Below are positions 8,031 to 15,297 of a stretch of DNA of 17,042 nucleotides, piece after piece; positions within the stretch are counted from its first letter, which is position 1, and each line of letters starts with the position of its first letter. Made by a program: the position numbers and the translations under genes. The notes below the pieces were generated by a model. The model had not been told where the DNA came from. It saw only the letters and a list, made by a program, of their open reading frames with translations, and did not search any database. This DNA is from JACNLC01 sp964607375 (GTDB lineage Bacteria > Fidelibacterota > Marinisomatia > SCGC-AAA003-L08 > JACNLC01): positions 1 to 17,042 of the forward strand of contig CAZSJY010000039.1 in assembly GCA_964607375.1 (NCBI GenBank). The letters are read 5' to 3'.

Positions 8031-8435
8031 ATGAAATTTGAAGGTTTAATTTGCCCAATTTGCTCTAATCCTCTTGACGAAGAGAAATTGGCCAAAAAAT
8101 TAGAATGCCCAAAGTGCGGCAAAAATCTAAAGCAGAAAAAATATCTAGCTTTCCTTGAATTTTTAATGATGCATGGAATTGTAACAAATATAGATTTTTT
8201 CGATCCAAAATTATATGGAGACGAAATCAAAAAGGGACAACAGGAGAAAGAACAAAAAGACGAAACCGACCCTGATGAATTTGAGGATAAAGCCGAGAAA
8301 ATTGATTACTATGAGGAAAATGTAGACCTTAAGGAAACAACTACAGACGAAGAAGAATTTCGTGAATGGGACGGTGTTGAGGAAGATTGGGAAGAGTTTA
8401 ACAAAAAAAACGAAGAAAAAAACAAAGAAAAATGA
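8031..8435 (+). CDS. Zinc-ribbon protein with long acidic tail
   Basis: A 134-residue protein of unknown function. The N-terminus holds a compact zinc ribbon with C8-x2-C11 and C26-x2-C29 (ICPIC and CPKCG), followed by a hydrophobic helix KYLAFLEFLMMHGIV (about 37-51). From about residue 70 to the end it is strongly charged and dominated by Glu, Asp and Lys, probably disordered. GGAG about seven bases before the ATG supports the start. It lies 72 bases after the GlmU-like gene and 13 bases before the DUF3467 gene, so the two small genes are probably co-transcribed. The 3' end is a run of A-rich codons containing an A8 and an A7 tract. Confidence 0.75.
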   Translation: MKFEGLICPICSNPLDEEKLAKKLECPKCGKNLKQKKYLAFLEFLMMHGIVTNIDFFDPKLYGDEIKKGQQEKEQKDETDPDEFEDKAEKIDYYEENVDLKETTTDEEEFREWDGVEEDWEEFNKKNEEKNKEK

Positions 8436-8448
8436 TTGGATAACAATA

Positions 8449-8769
8449 ATGGAAAAAGAACAAAAAAAACAAAACCAACTCCAAATTGAACTTGATAAAG
8501 AAACAGCCCAAGGTGAGTATTCTAATTTAGCAATTATCACACATTCACCTGCTGAATTTATCTTAGATTTTGCTCAAGTTTTACCTGGATTACCGAAAGC
8601 AAATGTGAAATCAAGAATCATTATGACTCCATCGCACGCTAAAACTTTGCTGATGATTTTGCAGGATAATGTAAGGAAATTTGAAGAAAAATACGGTGAA
8701 ATTAAAATGGCCAAGCCAGGTGGAAAAGGATTTGGATTTAAAGTACCCGAAGACACTTTACCAAATTAA
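8449..8769 (+). CDS. DUF3467 family protein
   Basis: A 106-residue protein with the DUF3467 pattern: a strand-rich core containing SNLAIITHSPAEFILDFAQV (25-44), then VKSRIIMTPSHAKTLLMIL (53-71), and a helical end ahead of the FGFKVPED motif. The family is widespread in bacteria and archaea, and I know of no established function. The ATG at 8449 is chosen because GGA lies eight bases upstream and the family begins near here. The frame is open further left to 8362, but that part overlaps the preceding gene and encodes only Lys-rich low-complexity sequence. It probably ends the rightward operon. Confidence 0.82.
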   Translation: MEKEQKKQNQLQIELDKETAQGEYSNLAIITHSPAEFILDFAQVLPGLPKANVKSRIIMTPSHAKTLLMILQDNVRKFEEKYGEIKMAKPGGKGFGFKVPEDTLPN

Positions 8770-8770
8770 C

Positions 8771-8792
8771 TTAGCTTCAATAATGGAGCTAA
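8771..8792. terminator. Hairpin between convergent genes
   Basis: TTAGCTTC (8771-8778) pairs with GGAGCTAA (8785-8792) to give an 8 bp stem with one T-G pair and a six-base AATAAT loop, directly after the DUF3467 stop and before the convergent PAP2 end. No clear T tract follows on either strand, so it is at best a weak bidirectional terminator. Confidence 0.4.
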
Positions 8793-8843
8793 ATAGTAAG
8801 AAGTAGTTTTAGTAAACTTACTCCATTTTACATCTACAAGAGA

Positions 8844-9407
8844 TTAGATTTTCTTTATAATCCATTTCTGCCAGATGTAGATTAGACCAAAACCATACAA
8901 ACATCCTATTACCATTCCTGTCATAACATCAAAAGGATAATGAACCCCAATATAAATTCGTGAAAAAGAGATAATTCCAGCAACACTCCAAAAGATTAAT
9001 TTGTACTTTCGATAAATAAATGAAAAAACGACTGCAATGCCTGTTATATTTGCTGCGTGATTCGATGGAAAAGAAAAATGTTTACCACCTTTACCTCCCA
9101 AATGATTCACGGTATCTAATCCAAGTGCATACCATGGTCTGTCACGCAATTCAAACGATTTGATAAAACCACCTGTTTGGTCACATAACAAGATAATCAA
9201 CGGTATTAATAGGATTAACTTCCATCGGTTAGGTTTATCTTTTATGAGCAATACAAACCATAGAATTATCAATGGAATTATCCAATTTCTTGTATTATCG
9301 AATATTGGCATTAACCAATCAAAAATAGGGTTTGACAACGATTGATTGATGAAGTTAAAAAGTTTTAAATCTATTAGTTTGATAAAATCTATAATGGATT
9401 GCATCAT
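8844..9407 (-). CDS. PAP2 superfamily membrane phosphatase
   Basis: A 187-residue inner-membrane phosphatase of the PAP2 class, which removes phosphate from lipid phosphates such as undecaprenyl diphosphate or phosphatidate. All three signature motifs are present: K83-x6-R90-P91, PSNH (114-117), and S149-R150-x5-H156-x3-D160. About five to six hydrophobic helices surround them. The substrate is not readable from sequence; undecaprenyl diphosphate recycling or lipid A/phosphatidylglycerol phosphate dephosphorylation are the usual options. The start is a double ATG (9402-9407) with no visible Shine-Dalgarno site, immediately downstream of an intrinsic terminator of the porin gene, which leaves no room for an ordinary promoter. 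Homologues begin close to this Met, so the start seems right. Confidence 0.88.
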   Translation of the reverse strand: MMQSIIDFIKLIDLKLFNFINQSLSNPIFDWLMPIFDNTRNWIIPLIILWFVLLIKDKPNRWKLILLIPLIILLCDQTGGFIKSFELRDRPWYALGLDTVNHLGGKGGKHFSFPSNHAANITGIAVVFSFIYRKYKLIFWSVAGIISFSRIYIGVHYPFDVMTGMVIGCLYGFGLIYIWQKWIIKKI

Positions 9408-9437
9408 AAGAAAAAGGGCAGTCGAAGACTGCCCTTT
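9408..9437 (-). terminator. Intrinsic terminator of the porin gene
   Basis: AAAGGGCAGTC (9413-9423) and GACTGCCCTTT (9427-9437) form an 11 bp perfect stem with a three-base loop. Read on the minus strand, the hairpin is followed by TTTTTCTT, a classical rho-independent terminator. It lies 21 bases beyond the porin stop codon and ends directly against the PAP2 start codon. Confidence 0.88.
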
Positions 9438-9458
9438 ATAATCAAAAAATACTAAAAA

Positions 9459-10784
9459 TTAAAATTTATATTGAATACCAAATGCAAAATCAACTGCATC
9501 TCGGTTATAAGTTTCATTTGCAGGGTAAGTTGCATTAAATACATTGACACCTTCTACATAAGAAGTACTCAAAAAACCAACGCTAAAATCGATATTATCG
9601 TTGAATGAATATTTTGCACCCAAACCAAAAGTGTTAGTATCTAAACTATGGCTCATATCGCTATTATATTCATCTAATGCACCACTTTCTGATTGCATAT
9701 AACCAAAACTCAATAAAAGAGCATCATTTAATGCATATTCAATGCCAAAAGCCATATCGTAACCATTGGTAACAAAATCTTCGGCAGTTTCAACAACAAG
9801 AGTAACTTCATCGTCCCAATCCCAATTAACACCGGTATTGTAGTAGTAATTCATACTGAAACTAGCAGAGAGATTAGACATCAATTGATTTGACACACCA
9901 AATCCAAATAATGCTGGCATATCATTGTTTGAAGTTTCAGGTAGCATTTCTGAATTATCAGTTTCATCAATTGTATATTCCAGTACTAACGGGGTCATGG
10001 TTTCATATTTCAAACCGATATTTGTTTTACCAATGGTGTAGTTTAAGCCTATAATACCTGTAGATGCTGAACCTACAGCTTCACCCAGTACGATTGTTTC
10101 ATTAGATACTTCTGGCATGCCTATAATTGTAGTATTAAATGTTGCATCTATTATCCCATCATAAGTATCCGTTGCTTTTATTGATCTATATCCTAAAGCA
10201 ATAGAGAGATTGTTCATTACTTCATATGATACCCCAAATTGCAATCCAAAATAAGTTGAAGTTGCTGTAAATGATTGAGTCCAATCAACTCCAGAAATTA
10301 CACCAAATCCTGCCAAGGCTGGGTCTAAAACTCCAGTATCTTCTCCAAGATAACTAAGCATCATCATATCAATTGATGGTAACCCATTTGCAAATTCAGC
10401 TCCTCCACCTCCTCCAACAGGAGATAACCCAAGTGAATATGCTAATTTCCCCGATTTATAAACCATGTAGAAATCTGGGAAGATATTTGCTTTTACTTTG
10501 CCTTCGTAGATTCCGTCAAAATCTGTTCCAAGATTAGTAATTGTTGATTCTGTTAAATCATTATGGATGGTTCTATTTTGAGAAATAGACTGGTTGCTGA
10601 ATGACAAATATAAACCGTCATCTAACTTCGTTAAACCTGCTGGATTAAAATATACTGCATCAAGGTCTGTTGAAGCATTTCTGCTGAGAGATCTTACAAA
10701 ATCAGCACTCTGATTTGTATTTGTTACAATACCTCCGGCAAAAATCAACCCAGAAATAACTAATAACGCTAACATTCTTTTCAT
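9459..10784 (-). CDS. OmpP1/FadL/TodX family outer-membrane porin
   Basis: A 441-residue outer-membrane beta-barrel of the FadL/OmpP1 family, whose members pass hydrophobic substrates such as long-chain fatty acids or aromatic compounds. The first 17 or so residues (MKRMLALLVISGLIFAG) are a signal peptide. The mature N-terminus contains ADFVRSLSRNASTDLDAVYF (27-46) then NPAGL, the family's hallmark in Bacteroidota. The rest is alternating amphipathic strands, and the protein ends in an aromatic residue (YKF), as barrel proteins do for BAM recognition. The ATG is set by AAGGAG about seven bases upstream. It has its own promoter at 10818-10850 and a strong terminator. Proximity to Etf/EMO genes fits fatty-acid use, but the substrate is inferred only. 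Confidence 0.9.
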   Translation of the reverse strand: MKRMLALLVISGLIFAGGIVTNTNQSADFVRSLSRNASTDLDAVYFNPAGLTKLDDGLYLSFSNQSISQNRTIHNDLTESTITNLGTDFDGIYEGKVKANIFPDFYMVYKSGKLAYSLGLSPVGGGGGAEFANGLPSIDMMMLSYLGEDTGVLDPALAGFGVISGVDWTQSFTATSTYFGLQFGVSYEVMNNLSIALGYRSIKATDTYDGIIDATFNTTIIGMPEVSNETIVLGEAVGSASTGIIGLNYTIGKTNIGLKYETMTPLVLEYTIDETDNSEMLPETSNNDMPALFGFGVSNQLMSNLSASFSMNYYYNTGVNWDWDDEVTLVVETAEDFVTNGYDMAFGIEYALNDALLLSFGYMQSESGALDEYNSDMSHSLDTNTFGLGAKYSFNDNIDFSVGFLSTSYVEGVNVFNATYPANETYNRDAVDFAFGIQYKF

Positions 10785-10817
10785 TTATTTTCTCCTTATT
10801 ATTGTTAAATAAACGGA

Positions 10818-10850
10818 CAAAGCTACGAGTAATAGCAAGTTTCATACAAG
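10818..10850 (-). promoter_or_regulatory. Bacteroidota-type promoter for the porin gene
   Basis: On the minus strand TAGCTTTG (10825-10818) matches the Bacteroidota -7 consensus TAnnTTTG exactly. CTTG at 10850-10847, 21 bases upstream, approximates the -33 TTTG element. The predicted start leaves a leader of roughly 25-30 bases carrying AAGGAG ahead of the ATG. Confidence 0.65.
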
Positions 10851-10982
10851 TAAAATAATTTTAAGGTTTATTTGGATTATCTGAAAGCAAGGGAGGACAG
10901 TAGCAGTTGGTAGTGGTAGATTTTGTAAATTGACATTTTAAGATTAAAGATTTTCAATGCAAGTTCTCCAAGCTACACACTG

Positions 10983-11055
10983 TTTTAATTTCTAAATAAC
11001 AACCAAATACCAATAACTAACAACTAAATGTCAAGTACCCAATACCTAGAACCCA
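10983..11055. repeat. Degenerate A/C-rich short repeat tract
   Basis: Non-coding DNA between the small membrane gene and the porin promoter. The part from 10983 to 11029 contains no G on the plus strand and consists of loose repeats of AACAACCAA, ATACCAATAAC, TAACAACTAA and similar units, continuing as TACCCAATACC near 11036-11046. It looks like a decayed low-complexity tandem repeat; no function can be read. Confidence 0.4.
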
Positions 11056-11062
11056 GCATTGT

Positions 11063-11173
11063 TCAATGTCTTCGAATTAGCCATCTACGGAAGGTGAAAA
11101 TTAGAATTACAACTCCAATAACAGTTATCAAAATACTCCATAAACGGGTAGGGATAAGTTCAATAAACTCCAT
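11063..11173 (-). CDS. Small single-pass membrane protein in the Etf/EMO operon
   Basis: A 36-residue open frame directly after the EMO gene. Its ATG shares one base with the EMO stop codon (TAATG), and GGA lies about nine bases upstream inside the EMO coding end, so translation should be coupled. The protein starts MEFIELIPTRLW, has one hydrophobic helix (about residues 11-28) and ends FRRWLIRRH, a strongly basic tail expected to face the cytoplasm. It stops with TGA at 11063-11065. I do not recognise a family. Size, topology and coupling resemble small accessory subunits of membrane respiratory complexes, such as single-helix subunits of cytochrome oxidases, so a stabilising role with EMO is a reasonable inference, not shown. 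Confidence 0.72.
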   Translation of the reverse strand: MEFIELIPTRLWSILITVIGVVILIFTFRRWLIRRH

Positions 11174-13176
11174 TATTTCAATCCATCAGCTACAATTTCT
11201 GCAATGTCAAGGACTTTCATTTTGTCCTCTTCCCCTTTTACTCGCATTGCATCATCCATCATCACCATACAAAATGAGCACGATGTAGCAACTGTATCTG
11301 CTCCGGAATTCATCGCTTCTTCAAATCTTACAACATTAATTCTCTCACCATCATTAATCTCATACCACATGTTTCCACCACCTGCTCCGCAACAGAAGCT
11401 ATGATTTTTATTCTGTTCCATCTCAATCAACTCACCACCATTCATTACATTTTTAATAATATTTCGTGGAGTATTATAAATTTCATTGTGTCGTCCAAGA
11501 TAACACGCATCGTGGTAAGTGACCTTTCCCGAAAGATTCTTATTTGGTTGCAATTTTCCATTTTGTATCAATTCATCAATAAATTCTGTATGATGTTTAA
11601 CAACATAGTTTCCGCCAAAATCTGTGTATTCATTCTTGAAAGTATGAAAACAATGCGGACAAGGGGTTATAATTGTTTTGAATTTATATTTTTTAAGTGT
11701 TTCAATATTCTGTAAAGCAAGGGTTTCAAATAAGTATTCTTCGCCCATTCGTCGAGCAGAATCTCCTGTGCAAGATTCTTCAGTACCCAATACTGCGTAA
11801 TCAATTCCAGCGACTTCGAAAATCTTAACCATTGCTTTTGCAATTTCCTGATTTCTTGGGTCATACGCACCAGCGCAACCAACCCAATACAGCACATCTG
11901 CTTTCTTCTTTTGTGAGAAAATCGGAAGTTCAATTCCAGCATCTGTAGCCCATTTAATTCTGTCGTTTTTCGGAAATCCCCATGGATTACCACTTTGCAT
12001 TGTTTTTTCTAAACTTTCGCTGGCTTGTGCGTGTGGTTTACCTTCAGATAAAACCAAATATCGTCGTAAATCTGTAAATGTAGGAATGTGATCAACTAAA
12101 ACGGGACAAACCTCCATACAAGCGGCACAAGTTGTGCAAGACCAAAGTTCATTTTCTGTGATAAGTCCGTTTACCAAAGGTTTTACATCACCTTCATTCA
12201 TTTCTTCAGCATACAGTTTGTTTCTGATATCAGTAACAATTTTCATTGGAGATAGAGGTTTACCAGTGCTATGTGCTGGACAAACAGTCGAACATCTAGC
12301 ACACTCTGTGCACGAAATACTATCTAAAAGTTGTTTCCACGAAAATTCATCAACCTTGCAAACTCCGAGAGATATATTTTCAATATCTGCTTCCGGGTCT
12401 TCCATCATTTCACTGACGAACATTGGTCGAAGTAATCCGCGTTTTTGTGTATTTGTTAATCCGGTATTCAATACTACCACAATCGCGTGGAACATTTTCG
12501 TTTGTGGAATGAGTGCAATTGCCAATAAAGAAACCAATGAGTGAATCCACCAAAACGCAGGTTGGATTATTGCCCACGCTTCAGCCGAAGCTAATTTAGA
12601 AATTGGATACCCAATCCAAGAAAATCCAGCACCTGATGGCGATTCAACTGCTAATCGTGAAGCTTCTGATAGAAATCCGGTTAGACAGATAATCAACAAG
12701 AAAATTAGAATCCCAACATCAGCAAACAAAATTCCACGCCCTGATAAATTATCATTTGGTAACGCTTCAGGTTTATTGAATAAACGACGATATAGTGCCA
12801 TCAAAATTCCGATTACCAACATTAATCCACCCACATCATTTAGAAATGCGAACCAAGGAGTATCCATAGTTGGGAGATATTCTACGAAAAATCCCCATTT
12901 AGTAAACATATCCACAGAAGTAGCAAACAGAAGTTCGAAACAACCCCATCCTAAAAAGATATGCATTATAGTTGCATAAGAGAAACGCTTGGAGTTGACT
13001 CGCATTTGAGCAAAGCCGTAAACGATGGCATTTTGAATAAAACTGAATATGGAGATAGGACGATGTTCTTCCTTTTTACCAATGCAAACTACAAACAATC
13101 GTCGCAGGTTATAAAGAAAATAAAATCCAGTTATGATTGCAAAAATATAAAATGAATTCGGTACGTGATGTTCCAT
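11173..13176 (-). CDS. EtfAB:quinone oxidoreductase-like membrane Fe-S protein (EMO/HdrD-like)
   Basis: A 667-residue inner-membrane protein that by family knowledge passes electrons between EtfAB and (methyl)menaquinone. The N-terminal about 240 residues form a NarI-like membrane domain with helices near 7-30, 66-88, 113-130, 148-170 and 205-232. His 72, 212 and 230 are candidate haem b ligands. Two [4Fe-4S] motifs follow: C289/C292/C295/C299 and C347/C350/C353/C357. Then come two CCG-type domains: C434, C469 and C506-x2-C509 (the first carries SCTGD, common in this group), and C558, C595-C596-G and C633-x2-C636. These fold like HdrB/HdrD and probably hold noncubane clusters. AAAGGAAAAA precedes the ATG. 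It lies 135 bases after etfA and is coupled to the small membrane gene downstream. GlpC/lactate-oxidase-like relatives are the alternative, but the etfBA context favours EMO. Confidence 0.88.
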   Translation of the reverse strand: MEHHVPNSFYIFAIITGFYFLYNLRRLFVVCIGKKEEHRPISIFSFIQNAIVYGFAQMRVNSKRFSYATIMHIFLGWGCFELLFATSVDMFTKWGFFVEYLPTMDTPWFAFLNDVGGLMLVIGILMALYRRLFNKPEALPNDNLSGRGILFADVGILIFLLIICLTGFLSEASRLAVESPSGAGFSWIGYPISKLASAEAWAIIQPAFWWIHSLVSLLAIALIPQTKMFHAIVVVLNTGLTNTQKRGLLRPMFVSEMMEDPEADIENISLGVCKVDEFSWKQLLDSISCTECARCSTVCPAHSTGKPLSPMKIVTDIRNKLYAEEMNEGDVKPLVNGLITENELWSCTTCAACMEVCPVLVDHIPTFTDLRRYLVLSEGKPHAQASESLEKTMQSGNPWGFPKNDRIKWATDAGIELPIFSQKKKADVLYWVGCAGAYDPRNQEIAKAMVKIFEVAGIDYAVLGTEESCTGDSARRMGEEYLFETLALQNIETLKKYKFKTIITPCPHCFHTFKNEYTDFGGNYVVKHHTEFIDELIQNGKLQPNKNLSGKVTYHDACYLGRHNEIYNTPRNIIKNVMNGGELIEMEQNKNHSFCCGAGGGNMWYEINDGERINVVRFEEAMNSGADTVATSCSFCMVMMDDAMRVKGEEDKMKVLDIAEIVADGLK

Positions 13177-13311
13177 TTTTTCCTTTCGATTAGTTTAATA
13201 GTTTGTAAAGTAGAAAGTGAAAAATCATTGAAATTTATAAATCTATTCAAAGTTTTCAAATCGTTAATCGATGTTCGTTATTCTCAAAATATAGAAAGGG
13301 GTGTGCACCAC
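13177..13311. other. 135-base gap between etfA and the EMO gene
   Basis: No open frame seen. Near the etfA stop, GGTG/CACC with a five-base loop (within 13300-13314) could form a very short hairpin, too weak to call a terminator. The EMO ribosome site AAAGGA lies at the right-hand... that is, low-coordinate end next to 13176. Confidence 0.3.
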
Positions 13312-14268
13312 CTATTTATTTTTAATTGCTTCAGTTAACTTTGGAACCACTTCAAATAAATCTGCCACCACTCCGTAATCTGCAACTTCAAATATTGGTG
13401 CATTTTCATCTTTATTTATAGCAATTATATTGTCCGATCCTTTCATCCCAACAAGATGCTGAACAGCACCTGAAATCCCCACAGCAACATACAATTTCGG
13501 AGAAACCGTTTGACCTGATGAACCCACTTGCCTTTCGTGAGGAAGCCATTCATAATCCACTACAGGACGAGATGCTCCTAATTCTGCACCAAGAGATTCT
13601 GCTAAATCTTTTACAACAGGTAAATTCTCTTCTTTGCCGATTCCACGACCAATTGACAGTATGATTTCTGCTCTGCTTAAATCTACTTCACCTTTGGCTT
13701 CTTGGAATTTTTCTCCTGGACGAATGGTTTGCTCAACTGAGGATAAATCCAATGATATTTCTCGTACTGATGCAGTTCCTTCTATAATTTCATCAGCTCT
13801 ATAAGTTCCTGGTTGGAAAGACGCCAAAATCGGTGAATCTTCAACAGAAATATCAGAGTTGATTTTACCTTGATAAACTTGTCTAACAAACAATAACTCA
13901 TCTTCATTTTTAAATCCAATACAATCCGCTATAAATGAAACATCCAATTTTGCGCCTAATCTTGGAATCCAATCTCGTGCTTCATAAGTATGAGCAAAAA
14001 GAACTAAATCAGGTTTTTCTGAATCAATAATCTGTTTAAGTGCTGAGATATAATGCATTGGATTATAGCTTGCAAGTTCAGATTTGTTACAAACCAAAAT
14101 CTCCGACAAATTGTAGGATGTTAAACTGTTAGCTACTTCATTGTTAAAAGTGATGACAGATAAATTTCCACTTGTGGATTCAGCAACTTTTTGTGCACCT
14201 GAAAGTGCTTCCAAAGATGCTCGATTAACTGTTCCATTTTCCTGTTGAATAAATACAAATATTTTCAT
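13312..14268 (-). CDS. etfA: Electron transfer flavoprotein alpha subunit
   Basis: The 318-residue FAD-binding subunit of the soluble EtfAB heterodimer, which takes electrons from acyl-CoA dehydrogenases and related flavoenzymes. The C-terminal FAD domain shows SIGRGIG (205-211), SRPVVDYEW (233-241), RQVGSSGQTV (246-255), VGISGAVQHLVGM (263-275) and INKDENAPIFEVADYGVVAD (284-303), all at family positions. Start choice: an ATG at 14295 would overlap etfB by 23 bases and add nine non-conserved residues. The ATG at 14268 begins MKIFVFIQQ, lies four bases after the etfB stop, and has GGGG about eight bases upstream, so it is used here. The partner EtfB is directly upstream and the membrane acceptor EMO downstream. 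Confidence 0.95.
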   Translation of the reverse strand: MKIFVFIQQENGTVNRASLEALSGAQKVAESTSGNLSVITFNNEVANSLTSYNLSEILVCNKSELASYNPMHYISALKQIIDSEKPDLVLFAHTYEARDWIPRLGAKLDVSFIADCIGFKNEDELLFVRQVYQGKINSDISVEDSPILASFQPGTYRADEIIEGTASVREISLDLSSVEQTIRPGEKFQEAKGEVDLSRAEIILSIGRGIGKEENLPVVKDLAESLGAELGASRPVVDYEWLPHERQVGSSGQTVSPKLYVAVGISGAVQHLVGMKGSDNIIAINKDENAPIFEVADYGVVADLFEVVPKLTEAIKNK

Positions 14269-14272
14269 CTTA

Positions 14273-15052
14273 TTACCCCAACACTTTAATTTCATTAGTG
14301 AGTTTTTCCATTAACTGTTCTACAATTTCATCAGGAGAACCGGAAATGAACTCCGTTTCCTTTGTCTTTTGAGGAACATAAATTTGCTTGGTTTCTGCTT
14401 TTGGTGCAATATCGTCCAATCCGATATCACTTGCAGTTAAAGTATGCAGAGGTTTCTTTTTCATCATCATAATTCCACGAAGTGAAGCATATCGCGGTTT
14501 GTTCAGTCCAGATTGGATAGTTAATGATGCAGGGAGGTCGAGTTCCGTCCATTGTGCCCAACCACCTTCAAGCTCTCGTTTGACTTTAATCACAGACTCG
14601 CCAACCATCTCAGTCCCAATAACTAACGAAGCGTGGGATGTTCCTAAAAGTTCAGCTAAAATCACACCAACTTGAGCATTTCCTGTATCATCTGATTGTA
14701 AACCTGAGAGAATTAAATCGAAATTTTCATCTTTCATAACTGATGCAAATACTTTAGATGTTGCAAGTGCATCAAGATTTTCGAGAGATTCATCAGAAAT
14801 CATAATTCCTCTATCGGCACCTTTTGCAAGTCCATCTTTTACAACTTGAACAGCACTTTCTTTTCCCAGCGAACATACAACCACTTCACCGCCGTGTTTT
14901 TCTTTTATAAGCAATGCTTCTTCGAGTGCGTATGTATCACTTTCGTTGGTTGTGGGTGTTATGCCATCTTCTAATATCGTCAGGTTATCACCGGCAATTT
15001 TGATTAACGAATCGCTATCCGGCACCTGTTTAACTAATACACAGATTTTCAT
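14273..15052 (-). CDS. etfB: Electron transfer flavoprotein beta subunit
   Basis: The 259-residue beta subunit of EtfAB. It begins MKICVLVKQVPDSDS, as in the family, and carries the nucleotide-binding segment GLQSDDTGNAQVG (117-129), the recognition-region motif RELEGG (159-164) and the signature LNKPRYASLRGIMMMKKKP (183-201). Depending on subgroup, the beta subunit holds AMP (simple ETF) or a second FAD (bifurcating ETF), and the sequence alone does not settle this for me. GGAG lies about six bases before the ATG. It is the first gene of the etfB-etfA-EMO-small membrane protein operon, so the promoter should lie between 15053 and about 15120. TAACTTTTG there resembles a -7 box but has one extra base. 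Confidence 0.95.
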   Translation of the reverse strand: MKICVLVKQVPDSDSLIKIAGDNLTILEDGITPTTNESDTYALEEALLIKEKHGGEVVVCSLGKESAVQVVKDGLAKGADRGIMISDESLENLDALATSKVFASVMKDENFDLILSGLQSDDTGNAQVGVILAELLGTSHASLVIGTEMVGESVIKVKRELEGGWAQWTELDLPASLTIQSGLNKPRYASLRGIMMMKKKPLHTLTASDIGLDDIAPKAETKQIYVPQKTKETEFISGSPDEIVEQLMEKLTNEIKVLG

Positions 15053-15117
15053 TTTCTACTCCAATATTTTCATTAGGATTTTCTTTTTTTACACTAAATT
15101 TTGGCTCAAAAGTTACA

Positions 15118-15148
15118 AATAAAACAGGATAAATAGCTCCTGTTTTTT
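15118..15148. terminator. Bidirectional intrinsic terminator upstream of etfB
   Basis: AAAACAGGA (15121-15129) and TCCTGTTTT (15138-15146) form a 9 bp perfect stem with an eight-base loop, flanked by T-rich sequence on both strands. Its most likely job is to end minus-strand transcription from the secreted beta-helix gene before the etfB promoter, about 150 bases beyond that gene's stop codon. Confidence 0.68.
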
Positions 15149-15297
15149 GTAAATCTATTTTAAGAATTTATATTGTCACTCAAGACCTACATTAACGGAC
15201 TCAAAACTTTTTTCTTTTTGGGAATACTATACTTGAGTTTGTCTGTATAAAATTGTCTCTTGGGATTGCATTGACACTTGAAAATACATTTCTGTTT
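15147..15297. other. Spacer between the beta-helix gene and the terminator
   Basis: No open frame seen. ACTCAAG (15178-15184) and CTTGAGT (15232-15238) are inverted repeats 47 bases apart, and TGAAAA/TTTTCA (15279-15284 and 15295-15300) spans the stop codon of the beta-helix gene. Neither is followed by a convincing T tract. Confidence 0.3.

Noticed and set aside
8362..8448. Upstream extension of the DUF3467 frame as coding sequence
   Set aside because: It overlaps the zinc-ribbon gene in another frame, encodes only Lys/Thr-rich low complexity, and the ATG at 8449 has a suitable GGA and fits the family start.
11028..11288. 86-codon plus-strand frame between the porin and EMO genes
   Set aside because: It is antisense to the small membrane gene and the EMO 3' end, and starts in the degenerate A/C repeat without a ribosome site.
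12134..12544. 136-codon plus-strand frame across the EMO gene
   Set aside because: Antisense to conserved Fe-S coding sequence, with no ribosome site or domain; a shadow frame.
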